Of a stretch of DNA of 64,000 nucleotides, positions 1-12,068 are shown piece after piece. The position numbers were made by a program, and so were the translations under genes. Origin of the DNA: Lineus longissimus (taxonomy: Eukaryota; Nemertea; Pilidiophora; Heteronemertea; Lineidae). Numbering within the stretch: position 1 is the first letter of the stretch; each line of letters starts with the position of its first letter. Location: the NCBI RefSeq assembly GCF_910592395.1, contig NC_088317.1:14262001-14326000 (forward strand), given 5' to 3'. The notes below the pieces were generated by a model. The model was not told the origin of the DNA. It searched no databases and saw only the letters and a program-made list of their open reading frames with translations.

Positions 1-1865
1 CGATTGTTACGTACACTTTACCATAAGACTCCAGGTTTTCCGCCCTTCTGGACATTCTTGTCCTGTTGTAGCGAATTGGGTGTAGGTCAACCCCTGATAG
101 CGCCAAATTCGGTAGGTATTCTATAAATTTCTGTAATTTTGCCGGCCGTTTATTTCATATTTGTCCGCGTTTGTTCTGTGTTGTATTTTTTTGCTTGAAA
201 ATCTATCGATGTTATTACCTGATTTTCTTTTATATTCTCAGTTCTTTACCTGTGTGTAAACTATATGCGTATCTTCCTGAATAAAGACGGAAACGAGTAT
301 CCAAGTTGAGTGTTGTCTGTGACCGAACGCAACCAGGCGGTAAATACATGTATTTTTGTTTAGACGATTGTTACGGACTGAAAATTGTATGTATCTATTT
401 TATAGTTGTTTTCATATATTTATCAGAGTCTTGTATAATTGTGTAATTGTTCGTGTTATCACAGATTTCCCCATCGTGTTCCATAATACATTTAAAGATA
501 ACCTCTCTATCGAGGACACCCGTGGAATGATCCTTGATCAAGAGGCGTCCTGATAAGGGAAGTCAAATTGAAAGGAAAATTCAATTGGGACCAGAACTTG
601 GGACCAGAACTTGTGTCGGCTAAGGGAGCCTCCGCTGTGTATATATACATGCATCTCGTGGAAATGCACCTGCGATTCCGACAAGCCTGTAATTGTTAAA
701 GCATGGAGGGAATGTGAATTGGATATTACGTGAACGTGTCGCTACACCCTAAATACCCAATGACTGATCTAATTATCGGAAATCTATCGGTGACAAAACC
801 AAAAAGGTTTGCGCAGCTGTTAAATGTCAAGGAGACTGCGCCCGTATGTAGCCATTGATTTTTCAGGAATGGTAAAATATCTGAAATTTGGGTGCCTACT
901 GTTGGATAGCTATCAACAAAAGTGTATGCATACGCGTACTTGGTATAGTTTTAGGATAACGATTGAACTCCGAGTCATAACTGCTATAATACGGGTAAAC
1001 ATTATTATGAAGCTGGGTGAAAGTCACAAATCGAGGAAATTGTAACTACAGGTCTCCGGACTGCATGAGTCTTAGTTGGATTTAAAACAGATCTGTCCGC
1101 TATAATTATGAAGATATACCTCAGTTAGATAATGTGGTAAACAATATTGGCAGAAGCTCGGCCTTTCCTGACCATTGCAAAAGAAAGAAAACCCTTGGAT
1201 ATGTGAGACATCGTCCATGAATATCACTTTGTATCGAAATTGGTTTCGATTCCCGACTACCACATTTCTGTTACATCCATTTAAAAAAAATATTTATATT
1301 ACCGCTCGTCCCAATTTCGGTAGTGTTCAGAACTTTACACATTCCTGCCTAATCATATGGAATGTGTCAGATTGCGATATATACGTATCAGATTTCTGGG
1401 TGTCAGTTACGCTGTCCTATAAACAATGAACTACAAAGTTCGTAATGTGTGGTCTTAAGAGAACTTACCATGCCATCATTATCAACCGCAATGTTACACC
1501 CAAAGGGATGCATCCATCTGCCCCCCCCCCCCACCCATGAGCTTGAGCGAATGTTATAATCATCTGTCATAGCTATTTCCTACCATTGTTCTAATTAGAC
1601 CATATCAACCAGGCCTCACACGGATTGACATGCAGTTATACTATTTTGTTAACTCCTATGGAACGCTATAATACAAGTTATGGTGAAATTAGAGAAGTTA
1701 TGACTGATTACAATGTAGTGTTTGAATGAAGTAACACAATATGTATGGCGGTAAGAACGACTGAATTGGTGACATTTAAAACAACTTGATTACTTTTATA
1801 TTGATTTTGATACAACTGTTGCTTTCTGGACGATATAACCGACTTGTTGGACATATCACGGCAGA
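1..1865. other. Spacer without a supported gene
   Basis: No convincing exon was found on either strand. Short open frames here have no recognisable domain. A polyadenylation-like AATAAA sits near 279-285 in a stretch that could be the end of an old LTR, but no partner copy is visible. A C-tract lies near 1521-1532. A MITE fragment is annotated separately. Confidence 0.5.
496..640. repeat. Partial copy of a short inverted-repeat element (MITE family 1)
   Basis: The words 'acctctctatcgaggacacc' and 'gataagggaag' match the ends of the better preserved copies at 6951-7119 and 25767-25952. The central part, with 'gggaccagaactt' repeated twice in a row, also matches those copies in character. The outer ends are degraded. 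Confidence 0.45.
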
Positions 1866-2388
1866 ACATATCTTTAACAGTTCGCTTGTTCAAATGTCAG
1901 TACAACGGCGGTGTGCTATAACATATCTTTAGTTCGATCGTTCAAATGTCAGTACAACGGCGGTGTGCTATAACATATCTTTAGTTCGCTCGTTCAAATG
2001 TCAGTACAACGGCGGTGTGTTAGAACATATCTTTAGTTCGCTCGTTCAAATGTCAGTACAACGGCGGTGTGTTAGAACATATCTTTAGTTCGATCGTTCA
2101 AATGTCAGTACAACGGCGGTGTGTTAGAACATATCTTTAGTTCGATCGTTCAAATGTCAGTACAACGGCGGTGTGTTAGAACATATCTTTAGTTCGATCG
2201 TTCAAATGTCAGTACAACGGCGGTGTGTTAGAACATATCTTTAGTTCGATCGTTCAAATGTCAGTACAACGGCGGTGTGTTAGAACATATCTTTAGTTCG
2301 ATCGTTCAAATGTCAGTACAACGGCGGTGTGTTAGAACATATCTTTAGTTCGATCGTTCAAATGTCAGTACAACGGCGGTGTGTTAGA
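1866..2388. repeat. Minisatellite, about ten copies of a 52-bp unit
   Basis: The unit begins 'acatatctttagttcgatcg' and ends in 'ggcggtgtgttag'. Starts are at 1866, 1921, 1973, 2025, 2077, 2129, 2181, 2233, 2285 and 2337. The first unit has a 3-bp insertion; the rest keep exactly 52 bp. Variation is limited to a few positions (ctata versus ttaga; gctcg versus gatcg), which points to recent homogenisation. The unit is unbroken, with no unique spacers, so this is not a CRISPR-like array. Confidence 0.95.
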
Positions 2389-2982
2389 ACTCCCAACTGG
2401 TAGACACTTTGACACACCAAACTCTAACCACAGTCTGCGATTAGAGGTTGTGGAGGTGCATGTCCATGTCGAAAATGCTCCGTTAAAATCTTATTCAGTT
2501 TCTTTCATCTTTACGATAGTCGGGTAAGATACTGTAGTCTTGTAAGATACAATAGTCTTGTAAGATTCTTGACGCTAAGAAATCTTACAAGAATTATAGG
2601 TTCTGCATGCCAATATATAAAATCTTAAATAGAAATATCTTATTTGAACTAAGAATATTATATTTTTGAATCGTATCAGAATTTTCGGCCCAGGTGGGGT
2701 GTGGGGTGGGTACGTCAACTTTCTGTTAGTAAACCATTAGAGTGGAAATGAAGGTATTACCATGCTTGGATTAATGAATTAACGGGGATTAGATTCGTGT
2801 TCTTACTATCATACATGTTGTTGCTATGTGTTACAATGGTTAGTTCATAATGTCTTAAGAAATAAATACCAGTATTTCAGATAGATTCCAGCTCTGCACG
2901 AACGATAAAAAATGAAACGTGTTTGATATTTGGATATGGTTGAACTTACAAATTATGGACAAATTAACATTTTAACACTGAT

Positions 2983-3520
2983 TGTAAAACGCCAAATTTT
3001 CGCGCCTCCATAATATTACGATCACGAAAATGATATAAAAAACTGTTCATGAAGATAAGAAAATTTCTGTAAGATTGTCTTATCAAACGGTACTTTCGAC
3101 TTTTCTATCCACGAAAAGAAAAAACTCGTGATTACTTGGCAGTTTACAGTGTATCCTAGTATGTAAAACGCCAAATTTTCGCGCCTCCATATTATTACGA
3201 TCACGAAAATATCTAAAAAACTATTCATGATGATAAGAGAATTTCTGTAAGATTGTCTTATCAAACGGTACTTTCGACTTTTCTATCCACGAAAACAAAA
3301 AGACTCGTGATTACTTGGCAGTTTACAGTGTATCCTAGTATGTAAAACGCCAAATTTTCGTGCCTCCATATTATTACGATCACGAAAATATATAAAAAAA
3401 CTAATCATGAAGATAAGAGAATTACTGTAAGATTGTCTTATCAAACGGTACTTTCAACTTTTCTTTCCACGAAAAGAAAAAAACTCGTGATTACTTGGCA
3501 GTTTACAGTGTATTCTAGTA
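2983..3520. repeat. Tandem repeat, three copies of a 179-bp unit
   Basis: 'tgtaaaacgccaaattttcg' recurs at 2983, 3162 and 3341, exactly 179 bp apart, followed each time by 'cctccata', 'ttacgatcacgaaaat' and 'cttatcaaacggtactttc'. Copies differ by scattered substitutions and one-base indels. The array stops at about 3520. Open frames inside it are by-products. Confidence 0.93.
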
Positions 3521-6342
3521 TCAGAACATTCCCTCTTCAGTTTTGAGGTGTGTGTAGGGCCATCAGCGCGAATTGAGGTGAGGTGTTCTTTGACATACAC
3601 TTCAGATTTCCTCTCTAATCTTGAAACCCAGTAGATGTATAGGTGAGAAGGGCCCTCAGATGAGTACCCAAATAACTCAAAAACTTGGAAAGGCCTACCC
3701 AGTATCAGCTGCTAATTCTTAAGGTCACACTGTTATTTACTTGTGAATAAAAAATACCCCCGATTTGAAGTATCGGCACTTCGAGTGCCTGTGTGGGTTT
3801 TGCATCTCCTGGAGAAGTCTAAGGACACTTACGTATAGAGTTTCTTACACTCAGAGATTCTCACCTCGATGAGGGGCTTGGGAAAAGGGGGTTCAAGAAC
3901 CTAAACTAACAATGAAGCCGAATCGAATTATAGGGAGATGTTAAAGGGGAATTCGTCTTTTCTACGATCTTTCATTACAATTCTCGTCTGGATACACAGA
4001 AAGTATTTGTTCCTCCTGTAGATTTATGGAATAATACTGCCATACCGGGTATATATGGAGCCGTTGTCTACTGCCAGTGTTCATGAAGCAGCGGGCAACC
4101 TAGCTGATATTCTACCCTCTAATAGATTCTAAATCATAAAAACAATAGGGAAATTTCTCAACGGACTAGCCAGTTCGGGAATGATTATGAGCCTATGAAA
4201 GAGGATTGATTAAATTGACAAATATTGATTCAAGATTGTGACAAGCATCAGGTGCCCCGAGCCTATTGTTTTTCCAAGAGATCGAGGTGTAGTAACACAA
4301 AATAGTTGCAAGGACAAGGTCATTGATGTATGGTGAGAAGAAAAGTGTCCATGAAACGATATTACGACAGTGGTCGTTGCGACTTTTGAATAAATCATGT
4401 GCGCAAAAGGTGTCGTAGATAAGCCCCCTGGACCATTTACAGTGACCAGGGAGTTGTAACAACAATTTTTAAATGTCGAGAGCTTAACGATATAATGGAG
4501 TTGCGTGCAATATTGACACAGTCATCAAAAGCTGTGTGTATCAATTAGATTAAAAAAGTGGGGGTTTTCTCGTAAAAAGCCAATTGGACACGGTACAAAT
4601 AAAAATTATCAATTTCGCTGAAAACATTACAATCCACATGTAGCATCAGTTGACGTGCTCGCGTTCTTTCCCCTTTTTGGCTGGAAGAATACCCTTTGAA
4701 ATAATACGAAAAGAAAGACACATTCATGACGTCTTGATGTAAAACCATCCGTAAGTAGTCATAAAACAATCGAGAAACCTTCGAAATGATAACCTGACTT
4801 GGACATTCCATTCTCGAGACACTGTTTCATTTTAGCTATTGTTTAGAATAATTGATTTTCTTTGTTGTTTAATTCCCAAGGTTGAATATACAATAGCAAG
4901 TACTGATATTTGAAGATTATTCACATCCATTTTAAAGTTACAAGAAATGAATGTGTTTCCATTTCACCAATATATCGTGATTATAGTTTATCAATTATAA
5001 TTGGTCAACATTTAAAAAAAACTATCATTCTGTATTAGGTTGAATTGGTTAAAAATACACTTTCTTTTGCTAGCCACCCATTATACTGCAGGTGTAGAAA
5101 TTTAAAATGTCCTAGGAGAGAATGCCCGGGAAACAAAGGATTCTATTATGCGCTTCAATCTCTGAGCTACCTCCGAAAATATGAATTATCGCACTGGCCT
5201 TGGTCCATCAATCCAAAATTATATTTTTTTACTGTAATTGTCACATGATATTACATTTTGATTTTCATAATCTTTTAGAAATCGATTCGTTAACAAACTG
5301 TGCTGTCCCATCTCAAATCAAGCATGCAGTGGTGCTATTCTCACGACTGAATAATACAACAATGCCCTGTGAGAACTCTTAGCCATATGTTGACATATCC
5401 GTCATTTTCTAAGGGTGTTGTAGTAGGCCTATGACTCAGTTGTCTACGACATGGCTTTGCATTGCACTGTACGCATGTTACACGAAATAGCAGACCATCC
5501 ATGACACATGTATGGTCTTCTCAAAGCAAAATTGGAAAAGCATCGAACACGTTTAGAAAAATAGTTTACTGACTGACCAGAGGAAGAACAAACATACTGT
5601 AATAAAAAGCCACCCATTCCTTTAAGATACATTTATTATTGTATATAGAAAGGCAAAACCACAAAATGAAATTTAAAAATCATTTCATGTTAGAGACCAG
5701 CATCCAACGCGGGGTAGGGAATAGAGTCCCACGCCTTGCGAGGGTGGATGTCAAGCGTGATTTTTCGAAAAAGGGTCAAAATTAACCCTTTTCCACAAAA
5801 GTATTTTTGAAAGGAATTTTGAAAAAAATCACAAAAATGAGGGTAAGATTTCAATAGACCTCGCCTTGGAAGGTTTTTAAAGCATGATAATCTATTTTTC
5901 ATTGAATATATCGGTAACCAACCACAGATCAATAGGGACGTTTAGAAAAGTGTACGTCGTGGGGGTCATAAAGAATATAAATACGGGGCATAGCTAGGGT
6001 AATGGCGGGGGGGGGGGGGCAAATGGCACCCCAGACGTCGCCACAAAATGGGTTTTTTGGCGTGATTTTGGACGAAAAAAATGTGTCTTTTTTGCCCACC
6101 CCCGATCAAAACGCTAGCTACAACCCTAAATACATGTAAATGGAGTCTAGTTGTTGGCATCTCGCTATCTAAAATAATGCAAAACTTACTGTATTCGGTA
6201 TGTTCTGAAATCGCAATAAAACTGAGGGATGACTTTTGCTATACAATGTACTTGCATGTATGTATCGGTCACATTGACACATATATATTATTCTGTGAAC
6301 ATTATAAACAATACTGATGTAATATTTTTCTTCTAAACTTAC
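3521..6342. other. Spacer, possibly 3' intron sequence of the cadherin-like gene
   Basis: No further cadherin exon could be supported here, although the gene to the right must continue in this direction on the minus strand. A G-tract sits near 6006-6019. One dispersed repeat copy (5085-5180) is annotated separately. Confidence 0.45.
5085..5180 (-). repeat. Fragment of dispersed MITE family 2, inverted orientation
   Basis: The segment 'gtagaaatttaaaatgtcct' followed by 'gggaaacaaaggattctatt' is the reverse complement of the right half of the elements at 51451-51621 and 63227-63392. Only about half an element is kept. Confidence 0.6.
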
Positions 6343-9300
6343 CCCCTGGCTGCCAGGTTGAATTGCGTACAATATGTTCAGGTTGTTGAAATCAGCGTCT
6401 GTGGCCCTGATGGTGGTGAGGAGGGTTGTTCCGACAGGCGTAAGCTGTTGAAGTAGGAGAAGAGGCGTTAATATGTAGGTTTTGTCATCTCGTTTTGGGA
6501 ACTAATTCACCGAGAATGATAACGATGTCATCAAGTAGGTTTTCCCGTTCTCACATGCGGATACCGTGAAGAACGTGGAACTCTGTGGTCCAATGCGAAC
6601 AAATACTGGCAAATTTGTGGTTCGGCATTGCATTGTAAATGATAATTACCGTTTAAGGTGATTTTTACAGATTTTTATCTTCCAAGATTGCCTTTTATCT
6701 CCTTTCGATGTTATTTATCAACGGCGCTCGAACCTTCGACCATCCGCTTATGAGGCATACTATCATCCTGATCAAAGATGGCATACATAACGTATTACAA
6801 AAGTTTTAACTGAGAAGAGAAAATGACTTGCCTCTCCTATTTCGAGTTTATAGACGGACTTGTCGAATACTGGAGGATGTTCGTTGACATCTATCAGCGA
6901 TATCAGTGCAGTTAGATCAACCTGAAAGACAAGAGAATGATTAAAAATGCGTACAGTGGGACCTCCCTTATTAAGGACAACCTATCTATAACTGACACTG
7001 GATTTGGGACCAAAGTGGTAGTTTCCATTCAATTTGACCTCTCTAATCAGAAAACTTCTCTTCTAACGAGCGCACTTACTATTCCCGAGGGTGTCCTTAA
7101 TAGAGAAGTTCTATTGTATAATTTAAGGAAGTGCGAATTATCTTTCAGATTTTCACAAAAACATAGTTTCGCAATATAATCTATATTATATTAGTTCGCA
7201 TGTAATCAACAGTCGCGACTTCATCATAAGAGTGACGAAATTCCCAGAAGGGAAATGAAGCCTTCTGAAACAGGCTGCGTCAGACTCACATTTGCACCAA
7301 CAAATTTACCATCTTGACTTAATGAAAAGCCGATTAAACCGAGGAATGCTGTACCTTTTGCCCATTTCCCTTGATAGTACACTGCAACTTGACATTTTTC
7401 GCTGCACCATTCTTATCAGCATCCATTTCTGTTTTCACTTTTAACTCGCGAGTTGCAGAGTCGAGAGTCACAAAATTGTTTGGCCCGTTTAGGGCTAATG
7501 AAACTTGGGAGTTGTCTGCAGTGAGGTTCAACTTTCCAATCGTAGCACCTGATGGAGATTTTAAAAAATTGAAAAATACGATAAATAATTCATTTCTTGA
7601 AAGTATGATTGGAGATCTTTGCAGACTTCCCAGTAACGAGGAGATGTAGGATAGTGTTTTTGAAATCGGTTCAACTTTCCAATCGTAGCACCTGATAGAG
7701 ATTTAAAAAATTGAAAAATACGATAAATAATTCATTTCTTGAAAGTGTGATTGGAGATCTTTGCAGACTTCCCAGTGACGAGGAGATGTAGCATAGTGCT
7801 TTTGAAATCGGATATAAGATGATGACGCTGAGACAAGACCACCTTTGATTTTTTAAGCCTTTTAGCAGTTAAATTGTCAATGTTTGACCGCGTCGCATCA
7901 AATACTGCGTGGAGTTGTGAATCTAAAATGTTGATATGATGTTTCGGACAGTCGGGCAAGTAAATGGTGAAAAGTAAACTTGTAGTTGACAACGGAAATT
8001 TGTTAATAATCGACAAATTGAACAGACGTTGATATTCCACTCTTTTCAGCCAACTGCCAGAATAATCTCAAAACACGCCCCCTATTGCCAAATTATCAAA
8101 ATTCAAAATTAATTTTTTCATCAAATAATTTCGTTATATCTGTAGACTTGCCACACCAAATATCTTTTCAATACCTCTCCAAATATGCACTTGACAGTTA
8201 AAAACATACTCGCGTCTAATTGATAGGTCTGGAACCTCCAACCTATGAATATTCAATGGTGGTCTTGTCTCCGCTTGGATGCGTGTATGGCAAACAACTA
8301 ATAGTAACTGTTAGCCAGATGCAACAGTGTATTTACATTGGTGAAAAACTTACGGCATACATCATAGCCACGCTTTTGGTGCGACAAGAAATGTTTTTCA
8401 TCACGGCCGTCAATTACAAATCAAGCTGCGGATTTATTAAAACAACTAAAAGAGGCTCTTGCTCTGAAAAGTTTCTTCACCTTGGGCCTGCGGGTCCCCG
8501 TAAATTAAAGTAGTTACCGCATCCCAAACTGAAGTTGGGATAATAGAAATCGCCAATGAAACTCTAATTGGAACCTTAAAATCTTGTATCAGTAGGTGAG
8601 ATGGAAACTGAAATTTTTGTGAATTTTTTCCGTACCTTTCTACGCAATAAAAAGTGTTACAAACTTTGCACAATGCGCCAGTTATAACGAACGTGTCATT
8701 TCTGAACAAGGTTGATCTGAGCCAAAGAGTCTTGACATGGCAAGAGCGGGAAACAGTCAGTTTATCTTATGCTGATTTCGGACATTTGGGTAAAATTATA
8801 CCGTATGTAATTCTCAAGGAAATACAGTAAAATTGCAACCTCTAAATGCTCATTTGTTGTATGATTACCAGCGTGATGATATGGGTAAATAATGGCATTT
8901 TTTAAAAATGTCACCTCTCTGTCACCGTCTTACTGTTTAATGTCTACAGGAAATATGAAAAAATCATTTGCCAACAAACTTCCCATATCCAATCATGTAT
9001 ACCGAAATGATTGGATTTCAAGGTCCACTTCGAGCTTTACTCGCGCTTTTCATTATCCAAGCAGTTTTGATTTTCGAATAGTACGAGTGGATAATTAAAA
9101 TGTATAGTATTTAGAGACGGGTATTTTTATAATCTATAAACAGTTCAACTTACCGACTTTCAGATCCTCCCTCACCCTGAGCACCACTGCATATTTATCA
9201 CCAGTAAACGAACATAGTGCATCCGCCCCGTAGCACCCTGAAAGTAGAAGATTCATGCCAATGTAGTTTAAAAAATGTCCCGGTGGAAAAAGTCCTCCAC

Positions 9301-9899
9301 TATTGTATTATTACGAATTATGATCAATGGTTCTATAGAGAATTTCACTATCGTTGCATCAGAGATTTGAGGCGCATGTCAGAATCATTTGTTCCTCGGA
9401 CATTTTATCATCGGACAATTCAAATCTTTACACCAGTAAATCACTTTGAAATGTAAAGGTAAGTCGTTACATGTACCATATGTGGGCTATACATTTTATA
9501 CGTGCTGTCAACTGTTCTACACTGCAGGGGCAATAATTCATGGCTTGCCTCATGTTTAGCCATGAGAAATTCACACCAAGCCCTCTTCATTGAAAAAGCT
9601 GACAAAATGGTTTCAGATTTTTACACCAAGGTAGCCGTTTCGTTAACTGCCGGTTGAACCCATAAATTGCGTAGTTTTTGAGCCCACTTTGACATAAGCT
9701 TACAAAGCTTATAAAAAGATCTTGAACAATTTGAAGATTTTACTGAACCCTTCGTGAATGATCCATTACAAACACGTTTAAGAAAAATAAAGTGACATTT
9801 ACAGGTCTCAAACTTAAACTTACCCGAGCAACATAGCACCAATAAGAGCGAAACAATCAACCACGAATTGCCCGGATGTTGAGAAATACTGAACGCCAT
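6343..9899 (-). CDS. Cadherin-superfamily protein, 5' part (five coding exons, 3' end missing)
   Basis: Exons on the minus strand: 9824-9899 (ATG at 9899-9897; exon may start at 9970 after a pyrimidine-rich AG), 9154-9237, 7355-7548, 6832-6921 and 6343-6444. Phases join cleanly (1, 1, 0, 0) to give 182 codons. Exon 1 encodes a hydrophobic leader (NSWLIVSLLLVLCCSG), a good signal peptide. The rest reads as cadherin repeats: 'VREDLKVG' at the start of EC1, 'EMDADKNGA', the calcium linker 'DVNEHPPVF', then EC2 with 'ELTPVGTT' and 'RATDADFNN'. These are classic Ca2+-binding cadherin motifs, so the product should be a secreted or membrane adhesion protein. EC1 keeps a cysteine (VKLQC), and the 'ELTPVGTT' linker recalls protocadherin-15-like proteins; that closer match is only an impression. 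The fourth exon uses a GC donor (GAG|GCAAGT). No EC2 end, later repeats or transmembrane exon were found to the left; they probably lie beyond the window. Confidence 0.75.
6951..7119. repeat. MITE family 1 copy inside a cadherin intron
   Basis: It starts 'gtacagtgggacctccctta' and ends in 'aatagagaagttctattgta', so its ends are imperfect inverted repeats of the form GTACAGTAGAACCTCTCTAT. It is 169 bp with no coding capacity. It lies between the third and fourth cadherin exons. Confidence 0.75.
7525..7811. repeat. 143-bp tandem duplication spanning a cadherin splice acceptor
   Basis: Copy one (7525-7667) and copy two (7668-7811) both begin 'ggttcaactttccaatcgta' and end 'tttgaaatcgg'. On the minus strand each contains the same AG acceptor and the first 24 or so bases of the third cadherin exon. 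Only copy one continues into the full exon. Confidence 0.9.
7830..8271. repeat. MITE family 3, 442 bp, terminal inverted repeats GAGACAAGACCACC
   Basis: The left end 'gagacaagaccacc' is the exact reverse complement of the right end 'ggtggtcttgtctc'. A second copy lies at 16431-16859, similar along its whole length. No open frame of note. It sits in the cadherin intron between exons two and three. Confidence 0.88.
9265..9420 (+). repeat. Diverged copy of MITE family 2
   Basis: 'aaaatgtcccggtggaaaaa' followed by 'ctattgtatta' and 'ggttctatagag' parallels the left and central part of the element at 51451-51621. It lies between the first two cadherin exons and is degraded at the right. Confidence 0.5.
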
Positions 9900-9970
9900 T
9901 TTACGACAGGAAGCGGACGGACAACAGTAACAGGATGATGACATCACTTCTGAACACAGTCGTTGTGAAT

Positions 9971-11266
9971 CTGAAAGAGGAAAGGGGCTCACTTTAAACA
10001 TCATTTGATGAAGGATTTTTTTATGGAATAGAGTAATGTTGTGATTCAGTATATTGCGAGCTGGCTTTACTCTTAGAGTAACCAGACTGGTTAATCTAAG
10101 CTGCACCAGTCAAAATCGACTGCAAATTGATCGGTAGACAGCAAAATAAACCATTTAAGTTTTTGCATCGCTGTTTCTTTATCAAGCTGAAATAATAAAA
10201 TAATCATGGACTTATCTGAACGAGTTGATCACATTTTAAGTACATTATAAATTAGGGAACGTATTGCTAATGACATTCGTGTAAAGCTTAGATAATCCAA
10301 TATAATCCATACCTAGTTCAATCCAATTAGATACTTTCAAAAGAGCACACATTGATTTACTATGCCTAATGTAGGCCTATCTCTTCATCTGGTGCTTAAG
10401 TCTATTCAGATACTTTCCTAAGCGAACACATCCGTAAACAAATGCAGACATATGTATTCATCTGATGCTTAGTCAGGACACCTCACTACTTAGGAGGGCG
10501 TCCTTAATAGCGAGGTTCTATTGACTGTGTAGATTAAATAATCTAATCTAATCCATACTAAATTCAATCTAATCAGATATATTTCTACAGGTGAACACAT
10601 TGGTATACTATTCCTAATGAAGGCCTACCTATCTATTCCTCGCTGTACCAAATTTGTGGGCATTCGTGATGGAACGTTATATGGTCAAAATGAATATCAC
10701 GACGTAATACACACACAAATCCGTAAACCAGAAGCAATCGGAGAAAAACTGTCGCACAGCCTGCAGTTCACGAAAATCTGTAATATTCCTAAATGAATGT
10801 TCATCCATCGATGCTTATTGGAAGACTGAAACTGTAACAAATCCCTACATCATATATAGCACTGTATAAATTAAACAAAAGTATAAACAAAGTAGCTTTC
10901 AGTGTGTAACTTTGATCGTGGTTATCATTTATGGATGTATTGTTACATTGCCTAACGCACTACTATATAATGACTATACGCTTCTGTGTTGATGTGCATT
11001 GTATTTATTGATCTCGGAGTGCACTGGTGAGCTTTAAATTTTAATTACACTAGACTTTCCCAATGCGCTGCAAGAGGATTTATTGCCACTTTAACATATA
11101 AACTACATGTAGGTAAACATGAGGCATTTTATACAGAGGTTGTGGTTTTAAAAACTGCTTCTGAAAGTGTACAGACTGAGGCAGTCTTCGTTCGGTTTAA
11201 ACTTCGAAATATAATAATAACATGTCAAACATCCAAATGTTAATCTGTATTTACATGTACCGTTAA
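9971..11266. other. Presumed upstream region or 5' UTR intron of the cadherin-like gene
   Basis: No supported exon. A possible 3' splice site (pyrimidine tract plus AG) at about 9971 suggests at least one untranslated exon lies further right. A short MITE family 1 remnant sits near 10488-10533. Confidence 0.4.
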
Positions 11267-11639
11267 TGCAAGTATCAATTCGTTTCTTGTACCCCCCCCC
11301 CCCTCCTCAAGGGTAGTTAAGCTATCACCACTAATCTTTGCCGATGCTTGAGTAGTATTTATTTTTCCTTTAGTGAAAATTTGGCGAAGCTGGAAAGAAT
11401 AAGGATGCTAATGTGTCGATGTCTTGTCGAACATACAGCCTTACCCAGTAAAATTAGTTCGGTTACTTTATATGACGGTGATAACTGATATATTGTTGAT
11501 GGTGATGTCTTGACGAAAGAAAAAGTAGCATTGGTGAAAAAAGGGTGATGCTTGAGCCTTAAGATGTCGTTATAGGGTGATAAGGTGTCGTACCCTTGAG
11601 GAGGGGGGGGGGGTACAAGACACGAATTGATACTTGCAT
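11267..11639. repeat. Inverted repeat with C/G-tract arms
   Basis: The left arm starts 'tgcaagtatcaattcg' at about 11268 and runs through a C-tract to 'cctcctcaagggta'. The right arm (about 11590-11638) is its reverse complement, ending 'cgaattgatacttgca'. Arms are about 65-85 bases around a roughly 220-base centre, so the segment could fold into a hairpin. It resembles a foldback element. Confidence 0.85.
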
Positions 11640-12068
11640 AAGGGGTACGCTGTTCGTATTTAATCATGGGTCTGGAAGGGAAATGCAGTCAAACACAATG
11701 GCCCGTATTCTAGAAGACTCCTGAAATATAGGGTTAGGTGAACCTTTCCAAAGGGCCACTTTGCTGAGGTTAACCTATCGTAAGGTGAACTTTTCTTGTG
11801 GCCTATTCTGAAAGTTTCCTAATCCTTTTCCTTTCGTAAGGTGAACCTAAAGGAACGACTTCGCCTGAGGAGTTCCTTTAGGAAAGTACACTTTCCTTCA
11901 GGTGGACCTGAAGGTGTTCCTAACCATGTTGCCGGGCGTTGAACAATAGCCTGCCACGCACTGCGAGCAGAGTTCAGGCAGGACACGTTGACTGATAATA
12001 GGCCTGAGTGGCAGTTTAACAGTGTGAATTCGTGGTTGTTCCAGAGGTACAGTACATTGCTGCACTCC

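Noticed and set aside
1-341. Possible right end of an LTR, with AATAAA at about 279 followed by 'gaccgaacgcaacca'
   Set aside because: No second copy, target duplication or internal retroelement sequence is visible in the window.
1466-1520. Minus-strand segment reading 'CNIAVDNDGM' before a GTAAGT donor, a possible further cadherin exon
   Set aside because: The upstream side is a G-tract in place of a pyrimidine tract, and the residues before it (GRWMHPFG) do not look like a cadherin strand.
1866-2388. Regularly repeated units resembling a CRISPR array
   Set aside because: Units are contiguous with no unique spacers, and the window is eukaryotic.
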